Translations under genes and position numbers: made by a program
Notes under the pieces: model-generated
Database searches by the model: none
The model's input: only the letters and a program-made list of their open reading frames with translations
What the model was told of the DNA's origin: nothing
Part shown: positions 15,510 to 23,143 of the stretch, piece after piece
How the letters are laid out: each line of letters starts with the position of its first letter
Position numbering within the stretch: position 1 is the first letter of the stretch
Assembly (NCBI GenBank): GCA_965248135.1
Contig: CBDFIN010000012.1
Span: forward strand, 248,001 to 312,000
Source of the DNA: SZUA-100 sp965248135
GTDB lineage: Bacteria; Pseudomonadota; Alphaproteobacteria; Rhizobiales; Rhizobiaceae
Direction: 5' to 3'
DNA length: 64,000 bases

Positions 15510-15764
15510 TGCAATCTGACCGCCCTCATTTTGCCGCATTGCACCCTGATTTTCTTCGTAGTTGTCATATTTGGCGCTACCGCAATGGAGAGCATTTTAC
15601 CGGCCTGAGTGAGCCGGCGGAAGGTGGTGTCTTGCAGGATTTTATGGTCGCTCGAGACGCGATTGTCCATAAAATTCAGTTTGCACATTGCTTCTCTTCA
15701 ACCAAGAAACTTCAACACAGCACAAGACCGAGCCCTTTTTGATCTGATACAAGGAATTGAAACC

Positions 15765-16259
15765 ATGAAGAAACTTCTCATTTTAGCAGCCATGGCACTT
15801 GCGCTCGCCGCCTGTGACGACGGCGCTGAAAAAGAAAAAGCCGCTGCCGAAAAGGCCAAGATTGAAGCCGCAGCTGAAGCAAAAGCCGATAAGGCGGCAA
15901 AGGCTGCAGCAGATGCAAAGGCCACGACCGAGGAAGAAGCTAGGGCAAAGGCCGACGAAGCCGAGAAAATGGCAGATGAGGCAAAAAACAAAGCCGAGGA
16001 AGAAACTAAGGCAAAGGCCGACGAAGCCAAGAAAATGGCAGATGAGGCAAAAACCAAAGCAGAAGAAGCTAAGGCGAAGGCCGACGAAGCTAAGAAAATG
16101 GCGGAAGAGGCAAAGGCCAAAGCCGAGGAAGACGCAAAGAAAAAAGCCGAGGCCGCGACCGAAGCCGGTAATCCTGTCAAAGAGACCCTCGAAGCTGTAA
16201 AAGACACTGTTGGTGTAGTAAAAGACGTCACTGATACGATTAAAAAAATATCTGAGTAA
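15765..16259 (+). CDS. Ala/Lys/Glu-rich repeat lipoprotein
   Basis: 164 residues. Signal peptide MKKLLILAAMALALAAC ends in a lipobox (LALAAC, Cys 17), so it should be lipid-anchored. The mature part is almost entirely A, K, E and D with a repeat of about 15 residues, KADEAKKMADEAKTKAEE, present about three times (residues 60-125). This predicts one long charged helix or coiled coil. The C-terminal 35 residues differ (VKETLEAVKDTVGVVKDVTD). Similar low-complexity lipoproteins act as periplasmic spacers, Lpp-like, but homology cannot be judged through composition. AAGGA precedes the ATG. A strong terminator follows at 16312. Confidence 0.75.
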   Translation: MKKLLILAAMALALAACDDGAEKEKAAAEKAKIEAAAEAKADKAAKAAADAKATTEEEARAKADEAEKMADEAKNKAEEETKAKADEAKKMADEAKTKAEEAKAKADEAKKMAEEAKAKAEEDAKKKAEAATEAGNPVKETLEAVKDTVGVVKDVTDTIKKISE

Positions 16260-16311
16260 CCTCTTTTGGCATTAGTCGATCGGCCCTAATTGATATCGGC
16301 ACAATTAGGAT

Positions 16312-16340
16312 CCGCAGCGAGTTTTCGCTGCGGTTTCTTT
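16312..16340 (+). terminator. Rho-independent terminator after the repeat lipoprotein gene
   Basis: CCGCAGCGA, loop GTTT, TCGCTGCGG, then TTTCTTTG. A nine-pair GC-rich stem followed by a T-rich tract, 53 bp after the stop. Confidence 0.85.
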
Positions 16341-16428
16341 GTTTTTATCACCCGTATGCTACAATTAAGCGTTAGCTATCCGAGTGCTTAATACAAAATA
16401 GGGGCGACAGTATCGCCGATATCGACCA

Positions 16429-16809
16429 ATGACCAACACCTTTGAAAACGCCGAAGACAAACCACTCGATCCGGAGGTTGAGAATATTCGCCGCCGCATG
16501 ATCCGCCTGCTGGTCATTTCGATTGGCATAATGGTGGTAGGGCTAATGGCTGTTTTCGGCGCGATTATTTACAAATTCAATAGCGGCGGAAATGACGGCA
16601 CAGCTTCCCTAAACGCCAACATTGTAATCGAAAAGGGCCCATCTGGAACAGCAAAAATTCCGCTTCCCGATGGCGCTCAATTAATTTCCACAAGCCTTGA
16701 TGGCGATCGGATCCTGCTAACCATCGAACTTTCTGGCGGCAGCCGGCGCCTCATGGTTCTTGACCTGCGAAAGGCAAAGGTTATCGCGATGTTCGATTTG
16801 GAAAATTGA
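16429..16809 (+). CDS. Small single-pass membrane protein of unknown function
   Basis: 126 residues. Cytoplasmic N terminus (DPEVENIRRRMIRLL), one membrane helix (about 27-48, VISIGIMVVGLMAVFGAIIY), then a periplasmic beta-rich part with PLPDGAQLISTSLDGDRILL and a strongly patterned end (RRLMVLDLRKAKVIAMFDLE). The architecture is that of a short conserved protein seen next to RNA-modification genes in alphaproteobacteria; I give no function. It has its own upstream gap of 170 bp containing the previous gene's terminator. Confidence 0.65.
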   Translation: MTNTFENAEDKPLDPEVENIRRRMIRLLVISIGIMVVGLMAVFGAIIYKFNSGGNDGTASLNANIVIEKGPSGTAKIPLPDGAQLISTSLDGDRILLTIELSGGSRRLMVLDLRKAKVIAMFDLEN

Positions 16810-16892
16810 GCTGCTCAACAGCGGCTAAAAACCTTGAACCTCCCGAATAGGCAAACGCCGCCCCAATCACATTGTCATGCTCAAGCGAGTAT

Positions 16893-16913
16893 ACATATTT
16901 AATTTCGAATGGT
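16893..16913. repeat. Left target-site duplication of ISNCY element
   Basis: The 21-bp sequence ACATATTTAATTTCGAATGG plus T occurs here and again at 18315-18335, directly outside the insertion. If the element ends are TGT and ACA, the true duplication is the 17 bp at 16896-16912 and 18318-18334. Confidence 0.8.
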
Positions 16914-18317
16914 GTTAGTAGCTAATAGAGTTGGCCGGTTTTGGTAGCACACTAATTGTCCGCTTCTGTTTTAAGCATTGATGGGCAAGCTGTAAGGAGC
17001 CGGAGGCGACTGGAGGCTTGTTCATCAATGCTTTCGCGCCGAAAAGATTCACGCTGCTTTTTGGGTTTTCTGCCTGGTGATAATCTCTCCTTGTTTTGAA
17101 TATGTAGCAATTTTGCCGGGGCCATGGAAGATAGCCATTGTGTCATCTGAGTATTCATGCACCCGCACCCTGGCCTTGACATAGTGATGACGGATGAGGC
17201 TCTGCGGCAGTTGCAGGACCAAATTGTTGTACGAAACTGTATTGTCCCTGCGCACGATGCGCCCGCTCTGCACGCACATAATATCGCGTAAGACTGCCGG
17301 GACAGCGACCGGCACAAAAGCACTTGTCTCGTCTTCAGCCGCAACGCTAAAGCGAGCATTGTGATCCGGCAGGTAGATTTCCGTGATATAGCGGTTGGCC
17401 ACGGCCATATCGGTGATGTCATGGAGCTTCAATTCATTGACGAGGCGATCCTGGAAGGTCTGAAAGGCGCGCTCCGATCGGCCACGGGCTTCCGGCGAAT
17501 AGGCGGCGATATGCTCAATGCCCAACTGATGAAAGGCGCGGCCCACTTGGGTAAGCCGGGTTTTATCGACCTTCTCACCGGCCTTGGGCGTGTGAAAATA
17601 GTGACTGCCGCGATCCGTATAGATTGAACAGGGCAGGCCGTGACACTCAAACACATCCAAAAAACCGCGAAAGCTGGACATTGTTCCTTCTTCCTCAACC
17701 AGAAAGGCCGAATAAACCTTTGATGTCGCATCATCCATGGTCACAATCAGGTCAAGCTTAGGTTTGCCCTCAAGCCATTCATGGGTCGAACCATCCTGAT
17801 GCAACATCATACCGGTACATGGCCTGCGCGGCCTCTTGCGCCGGTGAATGCCGCGCCCGCAGACCGCAATCACCAACCCTGAGCGCTGCAACCGGGTCTT
17901 CGTCCAGGTGTAACCCCAGTTGAAATTATGATGCTTGACCAGATGATCATGAAAATGCTTCACATTCCAGCCCATATAGCGCGTCTCATATTGCTCAAGC
18001 ATCCATGAGGTTTCGTCGGCAGGCACCGCACGCACCGACTTCTTGCCCAACCGGCGGTCATTGAGCCCATCAGAACCGCAATCCTCATAGCGCCTGCGAT
18101 AACGGCGGAATGTCCGCTCCGACATCCCTAAAATCTCTGCCGCATCATGTCCCGAAAGCCGCTTTTCTTCATATCGAGATAACACATCAATAAACTTCTC
18201 CATCCGTCTTTCCTGTAACCATGAAGTCCGGTTCATCAAATACCCTCCTTTTGAGAGCATCCTAAAACCGGACAAATCACGTGCTACATAAAGCGGACAA
18301 CTGATGTGCTACTGACA
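16913..18317 (-). mobile_element. Complete ISNCY-type insertion sequence (about 1.4 kb)
   Basis: Ends TGTTAGTAGC (left) and GCTACTGACA (right) form a short inverted repeat. Each end holds two tandem copies of a binding-site-like unit, GTAGCAC followed by TTGTCCG, in inverted orientation between ends; on the left the outer copy is degenerate. One intact transposase gene fills it. The long direct target duplication (17-21 bp) fits the IS1202-like group within ISNCY, known for long duplications. The element has landed in an intergenic gap. Confidence 0.85.
17049..18236 (-). CDS. ISNCY family transposase
   Basis: 395 residues, apparently intact. N-terminal helix-turn-helix (HDAAEILGMSERTFRRYRRR, about 22-41). 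The integrase-like DDE catalytic core has the Asp of MLHQDGSTHEW, the Asp of SIYTDRGSHYF and the Glu of ARGRSERAFQTF. It includes GWNVKHFHDHLVKHH, a stretch usual in ISNCY/IS1202-like enzymes. The ATG at 18236 is chosen for the GGAGGG ribosome site 7 bp upstream, rather than the earlier ATG at 18275. It has no stop or frameshift. Confidence 0.9.
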   Translation of the reverse strand: MNRTSWLQERRMEKFIDVLSRYEEKRLSGHDAAEILGMSERTFRRYRRRYEDCGSDGLNDRRLGKKSVRAVPADETSWMLEQYETRYMGWNVKHFHDHLVKHHNFNWGYTWTKTRLQRSGLVIAVCGRGIHRRKRPRRPCTGMMLHQDGSTHEWLEGKPKLDLIVTMDDATSKVYSAFLVEEEGTMSSFRGFLDVFECHGLPCSIYTDRGSHYFHTPKAGEKVDKTRLTQVGRAFHQLGIEHIAAYSPEARGRSERAFQTFQDRLVNELKLHDITDMAVANRYITEIYLPDHNARFSVAAEDETSAFVPVAVPAVLRDIMCVQSGRIVRRDNTVSYNNLVLQLPQSLIRHHYVKARVRVHEYSDDTMAIFHGPGKIATYSKQGEIITRQKTQKAA

Positions 18318-18462
18318 TATTTAATTTCGAATGGTTGAATGTTTCGTCTGATAGCTTTATACTAACAATAGTCACTATCGCGAATAGCAGATTTCTGGAA
18401 ACCATTGTCTGCAACCAAACGGGTAACAAGCGTCGTATCAATGCGGGATCGGATAAGCTTCT

Positions 18463-18801
18463 ATGATGGAAAACATCAATGCGGAACCGCAAGAGTTACA
18501 TTCTCGCGATATGGCCAAAAATGCCCGTAATGTAGTCAAGGCGATGAAAGCGATATCGCACGAAGTGCGGTTGATGCTTTTGTGGCATTTGTCTAAAGGT
18601 GGCAAGACGGTTTCCGAGCTGGCCAACTTGCTGGAGCTTGAGCAATCGGCGATATCGCAACAACTTGCCCGCCTTCGTCTCGAGGGCATTGTCGAGGGAT
18701 CACGCCAGGGTCGTACTATTCTTTATCGCATCAAAGACCAGCAAGCCCAAAACCTGATCGAGATAATCTGCTCGATCTATTGCGCCTCCACGGTGCGATG
18801 A
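18463..18801 (+). CDS. ArsR family transcriptional regulator
   Basis: 112 residues. Winged-helix repressor: KAISHEVRLMLLWHLSKGGK, TVSELANLLELEQSAISQQL (recognition helix about 52-71) and GIVEGSRQGRTILYRIKD (wing). No ELCVCDL-type metal-binding motif is present; a Cys pair near the C terminus (IICSIYCAS) could be a redox or metal sensor. That resembles the BigR/SqrR-like persulfide sensors only loosely, because their Cys spacing differs. The first codon may be either of the two ATGs at 18463 and 18466. It is alone, 128 bp after the right end of the IS duplication. Confidence 0.85.
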   Translation: MMENINAEPQELHSRDMAKNARNVVKAMKAISHEVRLMLLWHLSKGGKTVSELANLLELEQSAISQQLARLRLEGIVEGSRQGRTILYRIKDQQAQNLIEIICSIYCASTVR

Positions 18802-18990
18802 CCGACTAATATAACGTCAACTCGGGATAAGCATAAACCTATCATATTGATATCATTATCTTTCGAATCGAAAATTCCAAATCAATACAAACTGGTTTCG
18901 TCATTCCTGTGCGTATCATAGGAATCCACCCCCTCATACTTTACCCAAAACAACAAAATTCAAGACATTTCAATGAGAAAGAGGCATGGA

Positions 18991-19011
18991 TCCCTGCGAC
19001 AAGCGCAGGGA
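18991..19011. repeat. Short palindromic repeat TCCCTGCG-ACAAG-CGCAGGGA
   Basis: Perfect eight-base arms in the context GGATCCCTGCGACAAGCG followed by CAGGGATGACG, a hairpin motif that recurs widely in alphaproteobacterial intergenic DNA. The rest of the 343-bp gap 18802-19144 shows no gene that I can support. Confidence 0.55.
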
Positions 19012-19144
19012 TGACGGAGAAAAGATTGTTCATTTCAAGCCTCGTCCCGAATTCGCGCTAATATTAATTTCCCGTGGTATAAATCCAGGGCGCTATCAAT
19101 TTGCGCCTTAAGCAAAAAAAAACTCGGCGATGTTGATTATGGCC

Positions 19145-20311
19145 TTATGCCGGCATGGCTCGTTCGACCAGCTTTGCCCAATAGGAACAGCCGACGGGAA
19201 TGGCGTCATCGTTGAAATCGTATTCTTCGTGGTGCAGATTTGCGCTATCGCCATTGCCCATGAAGATAAAGGCTCCGGGCCGCGCTTCCAGCAAAAATGA
19301 AAAATCCTCACCGCCCATTACCGGAGTTTGTGCCGTGTCGACTTTGGCATCGCCCGCCACCTCCTTTGCCACATCGGCGGCAAATGATGTCTGAGCATCG
19401 TGATTGAAGGTGACCGGATAGCCCGATTTAAATTCTATTTCGACGCTGGCCCCATGGGCTGCAGCAAAGCCGTTTACCACTTCTTTGAACCGCTTTTCGA
19501 CCAATTCGCGCACCGCAGGAACAAGCGTGCGCACCGTGCCGCCGAATCTGGCATCTTGCGGAATAACATTGTGGGTATTGCCACCAACAATAAAGGTAAC
19601 AGACAAGACCGCCGCCTGAAGCGGATCGACATTGCGTGAAACCACCGATTGCAACGCCTGGACGATCTGGGTGGCAATAATCACAGGATCAATTGCACCA
19701 TGCGGATAAGCTGCGTGGCTGCCGCGGCCCTTGATCGTCACATTAAATTCATCGGTTGCAGCCATGATTGCACCGGGTCTGATGGAAAATTCACCCACCG
19801 CCAACCCCGGCATATTGTGCAATCCATAGACTTCCTCGATGCCGAAACGGTCCATCATGCCGTCATCAACCATCGCTTTGCCGCCGGCACCACCTTCTTC
19901 CGCTGGCTGGAATATGACCACAACCGTGCCGTCAAAATTTCGCGTTTCTGCAAGATATTTGGCAGCGCCCAAAAGCATCGCGGTGTGGCCGTCATGCCCA
20001 CAAGCGTGCATTTTACCTTCGTTTTTCGAGGCGTAGGGTGCGTCAGTCTTTTCCAGTATCGGCAGCGCATCCATATCCGCACGCAATCCGATAACCTTGC
20101 CGCTTGTATTAATGCGTCCCTTGATTACACCCACGACGCCGGTTTTGCCGATGCCATCAACGATTTCGTCAACCCCAAATGCCGCCAGCTTTTCGTGCAC
20201 CAATGCGGCCGTCTCTTCGACGTCATAAAGCAGGCCGGGATTTGCGTGAATTTCACGCCGCCACCCGGTGATCTCGTCATGAAAATCCGCAAATCGATTG
20301 ATCGTCGCCAT
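19145..20311 (-). CDS. M20 family amidohydrolase (hippurate hydrolase-like)
   Basis: Zinc/manganese-dependent amidohydrolase removing acyl groups from amino acids, 388 residues. Motifs in order: WRREIHANPGLLYDVEETA (N-terminal signature), GLRADMDALPILEKTD (first metal Asp), MHACGHDGHTAMLLGAAKYL (about 100-119, metal His and Cys), FQPAEEGGAGGKAMVDDGMM (catalytic Glu), MGGEDFSFLLEARPGAFIFMGNG (C-terminal metal and oxyanion region). It fits the HipO/AbgA/IAA-amino-acid hydrolase subfamily; the precise substrate is unknown. It lies 79 bp after the coiled-coil membrane protein gene, possibly cotranscribed. Confidence 0.88.
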   Translation of the reverse strand: MATINRFADFHDEITGWRREIHANPGLLYDVEETAALVHEKLAAFGVDEIVDGIGKTGVVGVIKGRINTSGKVIGLRADMDALPILEKTDAPYASKNEGKMHACGHDGHTAMLLGAAKYLAETRNFDGTVVVIFQPAEEGGAGGKAMVDDGMMDRFGIEEVYGLHNMPGLAVGEFSIRPGAIMAATDEFNVTIKGRGSHAAYPHGAIDPVIIATQIVQALQSVVSRNVDPLQAAVLSVTFIVGGNTHNVIPQDARFGGTVRTLVPAVRELVEKRFKEVVNGFAAAHGASVEIEFKSGYPVTFNHDAQTSFAADVAKEVAGDAKVDTAQTPVMGGEDFSFLLEARPGAFIFMGNGDSANLHHEEYDFNDDAIPVGCSYWAKLVERAMPA

Positions 20312-20389
20312 GTAGCTACCCGTCTCATATTAGCTGGAAACGGCCAATTTATCGATTGATTGGAAAAAGGCAAGTCACCTTTTATCAGC

Positions 20390-21658
20390 TCATTGCGATT
20401 GCTGGCCGGCGGCAAGCTGCAATTCCCTGATCCGGTCAGCCAGGCTCGTCACCTCCCCGGCGGGAGCGCCAGTACTTTCTTGGGCCTTTTTCTTGGGCTT
20501 CTTGTTCTCTTTTAGAATTTCATTGATGATCGAATCATCCCCCTCAAGCAGGGCAATCATTGCCGTAACCTGAGCGGCCAGATCATTGATCCGCTCGCGC
20601 AGCACAGCGTTCTCGCGTCGTTCGGCTTCCCATTGCTTGTGGCCGGCGCGTTGCAGCCTACCGAGTTCGCTCTTTAATTCATCGCGTTCACCTTCGACCT
20701 CACCCAAAAGCTCCTCGGCAACGGATTTTTCATTCCGCATATGAGCCAACGCTTCCTTCACATTTGCATTTGAGGCATCGTCCAATAACGCTTCGGTGCG
20801 AAGACATGAGGCGGCAAGTTCCGCCTGGAGCGACGCCTTTTCAGCCAGAGCCTGCTCCAATTCCGCCTGGCTTGAAGAATTATTGGACGCGGAATTTTTA
20901 CCCTTCTCACGGGCCCTGGCTAGTTCGCGCTCGCGCCGTTCCAGCTTTTCTTCCCGGTCGGTGAGCGTTGCCTGCACCTTGACCATACGTTTGTCTATAT
21001 CACTCGAGCGACTTTTTTCTGCCTTGAGATCACGTTTCAGCGATTTGATTTCGGTCTTTAGCTGACCAGCCACCTGGCTGGTCTCGCTACGCATATTACC
21101 GAGCTCACCCACCTTATCTGTGAGGTTTTGCAATTGGGTTTCTCTGGCTGCAAGCTCTAACCGCTGGTCGTCCGACTCACTCGATGCCGCGCGAAAGCGC
21201 TGTTCCACAAGATCAAGTTGTGCGCTACGCTCTTCAAGCGCTGACTGGGTCGAGCGCAGCTTTTTGGTGGTATCATCAAGCTCGTTATCGAGCTTTCGCA
21301 GACTGGCCCGCAGCTCGCTGCCCTGTGCCTCGAGCTCGCTGATATTTTGTGATTTCTGCTCACTCTCGCCACCAAGGTCGGTGAGTTCCTCACGTTTGCG
21401 ATTTATTTGGATCAACTGCTCGGCGGCCTTGTCGCGCAATTGCTTGACGCTCAATTCAAGACGCCGCGTACTCATCGCAAATTCGGCTTTCAATTGATCC
21501 TTATCGGCTTGAATTTCATTGAGCGTCAGTGGCACCGAACCCTCAATCCGCCGGCGCGTCAAAACAACAGCGCGGCGCCAGATTGCTGGCGCCACCATCA
21601 ATGCCAACAATGCCGCTGCCAAAAAACCAAGCACAAAGTAAAGAATGCTCTCAAGCAC
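20390..21658 (-). CDS. Membrane-anchored coiled-coil protein of unknown function
   Basis: 422 residues from the GTG at 21658, chosen because TTGGAGT lies 6 bp upstream and the product then begins directly with the membrane helix (VLESILYFVLGFLAAALLAL). After RRAVVLTRRRIEGSVPLTLN, almost the whole chain (about 50-370) is predicted coiled coil with Leu/Ala/Glu/Lys heptads. A Lys/Pro-rich link (ENKKPKKKAQESTG) and a short end helix (LADRIRELQLAAGQQ) follow. The layout matches a conserved Hyphomicrobiales protein I cannot name. Any role in cell division or the envelope is a guess from topology. Confidence 0.8.
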   Translation of the reverse strand: MLESILYFVLGFLAAALLALMVAPAIWRRAVVLTRRRIEGSVPLTLNEIQADKDQLKAEFAMSTRRLELSVKQLRDKAAEQLIQINRKREELTDLGGESEQKSQNISELEAQGSELRASLRKLDNELDDTTKKLRSTQSALEERSAQLDLVEQRFRAASSESDDQRLELAARETQLQNLTDKVGELGNMRSETSQVAGQLKTEIKSLKRDLKAEKSRSSDIDKRMVKVQATLTDREEKLERRERELARAREKGKNSASNNSSSQAELEQALAEKASLQAELAASCLRTEALLDDASNANVKEALAHMRNEKSVAEELLGEVEGERDELKSELGRLQRAGHKQWEAERRENAVLRERINDLAAQVTAMIALLEGDDSIINEILKENKKPKKKAQESTGAPAGEVTSLADRIRELQLAAGQQSQ

Positions 21659-21892
21659 TGTAACTCCAATCCCATGAAACGCCACCGGCCGAGATGATCG
21701 GCTGTGGCCAGATATTTGGTTCAAGGCCAGTTCCTGTGTGGGCGAAATCAGCCTTCATCTTGTTCACGCCCATTCTTCCTCAACATCAAATCCGACCAAA
21801 ACACCGCCAGTGAACTGCAAAAGTGGCAAATTATGATCAATTGTTATTCCCGTGAAGGCTTGAATCATTGAAGAGGTGTCATGCCTGATAGA

Positions 21893-22483
21893 TTAAAATG
21901 GGTTCCAGGTGGCGCTACGACGCAATTTCAGGTAGCCCACATTGACACCCAACCGCGCACCAACTCCGGTGCGCACTGGCACAAGCACCACCTGCCCACG
22001 CTTCAATACGTTCATGCCCAGCCCGCCAACCAGATAGGCCGAGCCGCCTACTCCGAGAAATCGCTTATAAAGTTTGTCAGTGTTTTCTAGGTTGTAGACC
22101 AGCATCATTGTGCGATTGCCATCACCACCGAAATCCCAACCGACCGTTGGACCCTGCCAATAGACTTTGTGATCGCCGGCGTTCTTTGTAAATAACGTGC
22201 CTTCGCCATAACGCAATCCACCGACAAAGGCTCCAGAAGCTTCTTCGCCCAAGATATAACCATTGGGAAGCCCGCGCTTTGAAACGATTTTTTCCACCAG
22301 TGTCGCAAGTCCAGTGGTCGTTCGGCCAAAGAACCGATGGCCGACGCCAACAATTTCACTGTCCGAATAGCTGCCGTCACGGGCATTGGCGTTTGGCAGT
22401 TGCACGATCATCACGGCAACACCAAGAATCAGTGCAAGCAGAAGCGTGGCAATTTCATTAAGTCTGTCAGTGATTACCTTCAT
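21893..22483 (-). CDS. eipA: DUF1134 envelope integrity protein
   Basis: 196 residues. Signal peptide or anchor at the N terminus (about 11-35, IATLLLALILGVAVMIVQLP), then the DUF1134 domain: YSDSEIVGVGHRFFGRTTTG, GLPNGYILGEEASGAFVGGL, YGEGTLFTKNAGDHKVYWQG, TVGWDFGGDGNRTMMLVYNL, VGGSAYLVGGLGMNVLKRGQ and a terminal PVRTGVGARLGVNVGYLKLR. This family includes Brucella EipA, a periplasmic protein needed for envelope integrity. Length and domain coverage look complete. The ATG at 22483 is preferred to one at 22513 because GGAGG lies about 8 bp upstream. Confidence 0.9.
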   Translation of the reverse strand: MKVITDRLNEIATLLLALILGVAVMIVQLPNANARDGSYSDSEIVGVGHRFFGRTTTGLATLVEKIVSKRGLPNGYILGEEASGAFVGGLRYGEGTLFTKNAGDHKVYWQGPTVGWDFGGDGNRTMMLVYNLENTDKLYKRFLGVGGSAYLVGGLGMNVLKRGQVVLVPVRTGVGARLGVNVGYLKLRRSATWNPF

Positions 22484-22564
22484 ATCAACAATCCTCCGGC
22501 GGTTGGTACTCATTACATTTCCCGGTCAAACGGCGACGAAACGCCTTGTTGCTTGACCACACAG

Positions 22565-22641
22565 CTAGTGGTCTTTGTGGCCAAAACGCTTGAAAAAGAA
22601 CGTGCTGAAAAGGGATTCAAGCGTTTCGGCCAGACCACTAG
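22565..22641. repeat. CTAGTGG-type palindromic element, copy 3 (77 bp)
   Basis: Starts CTAGTGGTCT and ends AGACCACTAG. Inner arms AAACGCTTGAA and TTCAAGCGTTT also pair. Same ends and length as copy 2 at 6049-6125. It abuts the MITE-like element that starts at 22639, sharing the CTAG. Confidence 0.7.
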
Positions 22642-22943
22642 AGCAATCTGCGCTCATATTGAGTCAATTCTGGTTGTCGAATGGCGAGATAGATCGAAGT
22701 TGAGGCGGGCGCAGTGCGATACCGGGCAAGCCCGGATCGACTTTGAATATCCGCCAGTCGGAAACCCCCGTCAAATCCCAACAATCCAAACCGGGAAACA
22801 TCCCGGTTCGAGGGGTCGGATGTTTCCGCCAATATCGGCGCGAAGTTTCTCGACCATATCTTGATACGGCCATCGAAACTTCACTTGATCTAGTCACAAA
22901 TTCACTCCGTTAGAATGGCTCAATATGAACGCAGGTTGCTCTA
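22639..22943. mobile_element. MITE-like element with about 30-bp inverted ends (305 bp)
   Basis: Left end TAGAGCAATCTGCGCTCATA (22639 onward, arm to about 22671). Right end is the near-complement, with TATGAACGCAGGTTGCTCTA at 22924-22943 (arm from about 22911). Over about 30 bp the arms differ by three substitutions and one one-base shift. The interior is open in two reverse frames but encodes nothing I recognise. It fills most of the 660-bp gap between eipA and the next gene. Confidence 0.6.
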
Positions 22944-23143
22944 AGACCAATTATCCGCGCAAAACTTTTCAAAGTAGTGAACAAATGCTTCACAAACTCA
23001 ATAAAATTGAAAAACGCCAAATGAACACTTCGTCCAGTAAATCAGGCGGAGTAACAGACAATGTCAACCCAATCGGAATTTGACTTGAAGCCTGATACGA
23101 AAGTGCCGGCGGTTTCATCACGACCGTCGAGACCGGCTCCTGT

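Noticed and set aside
15698..16231. 177-codon Ala/Ser-rich frame opposite the repeat lipoprotein, and a CRISPR-like look of the repeats
   Set aside because: The repeats are in-frame protein repeats without unique spacers; the reverse frame is the low-complexity complement.
19649..20359. 236-codon open frame opposite the M20 amidohydrolase gene
   Set aside because: Composition follows the codon positions of the true gene, and the M20 motifs on the reverse strand are unambiguous.
22664..22897. 77-codon open frame inside the MITE-like element
   Set aside because: No homology cue, no ribosome site, and it spans the interior of an element defined by inverted ends.
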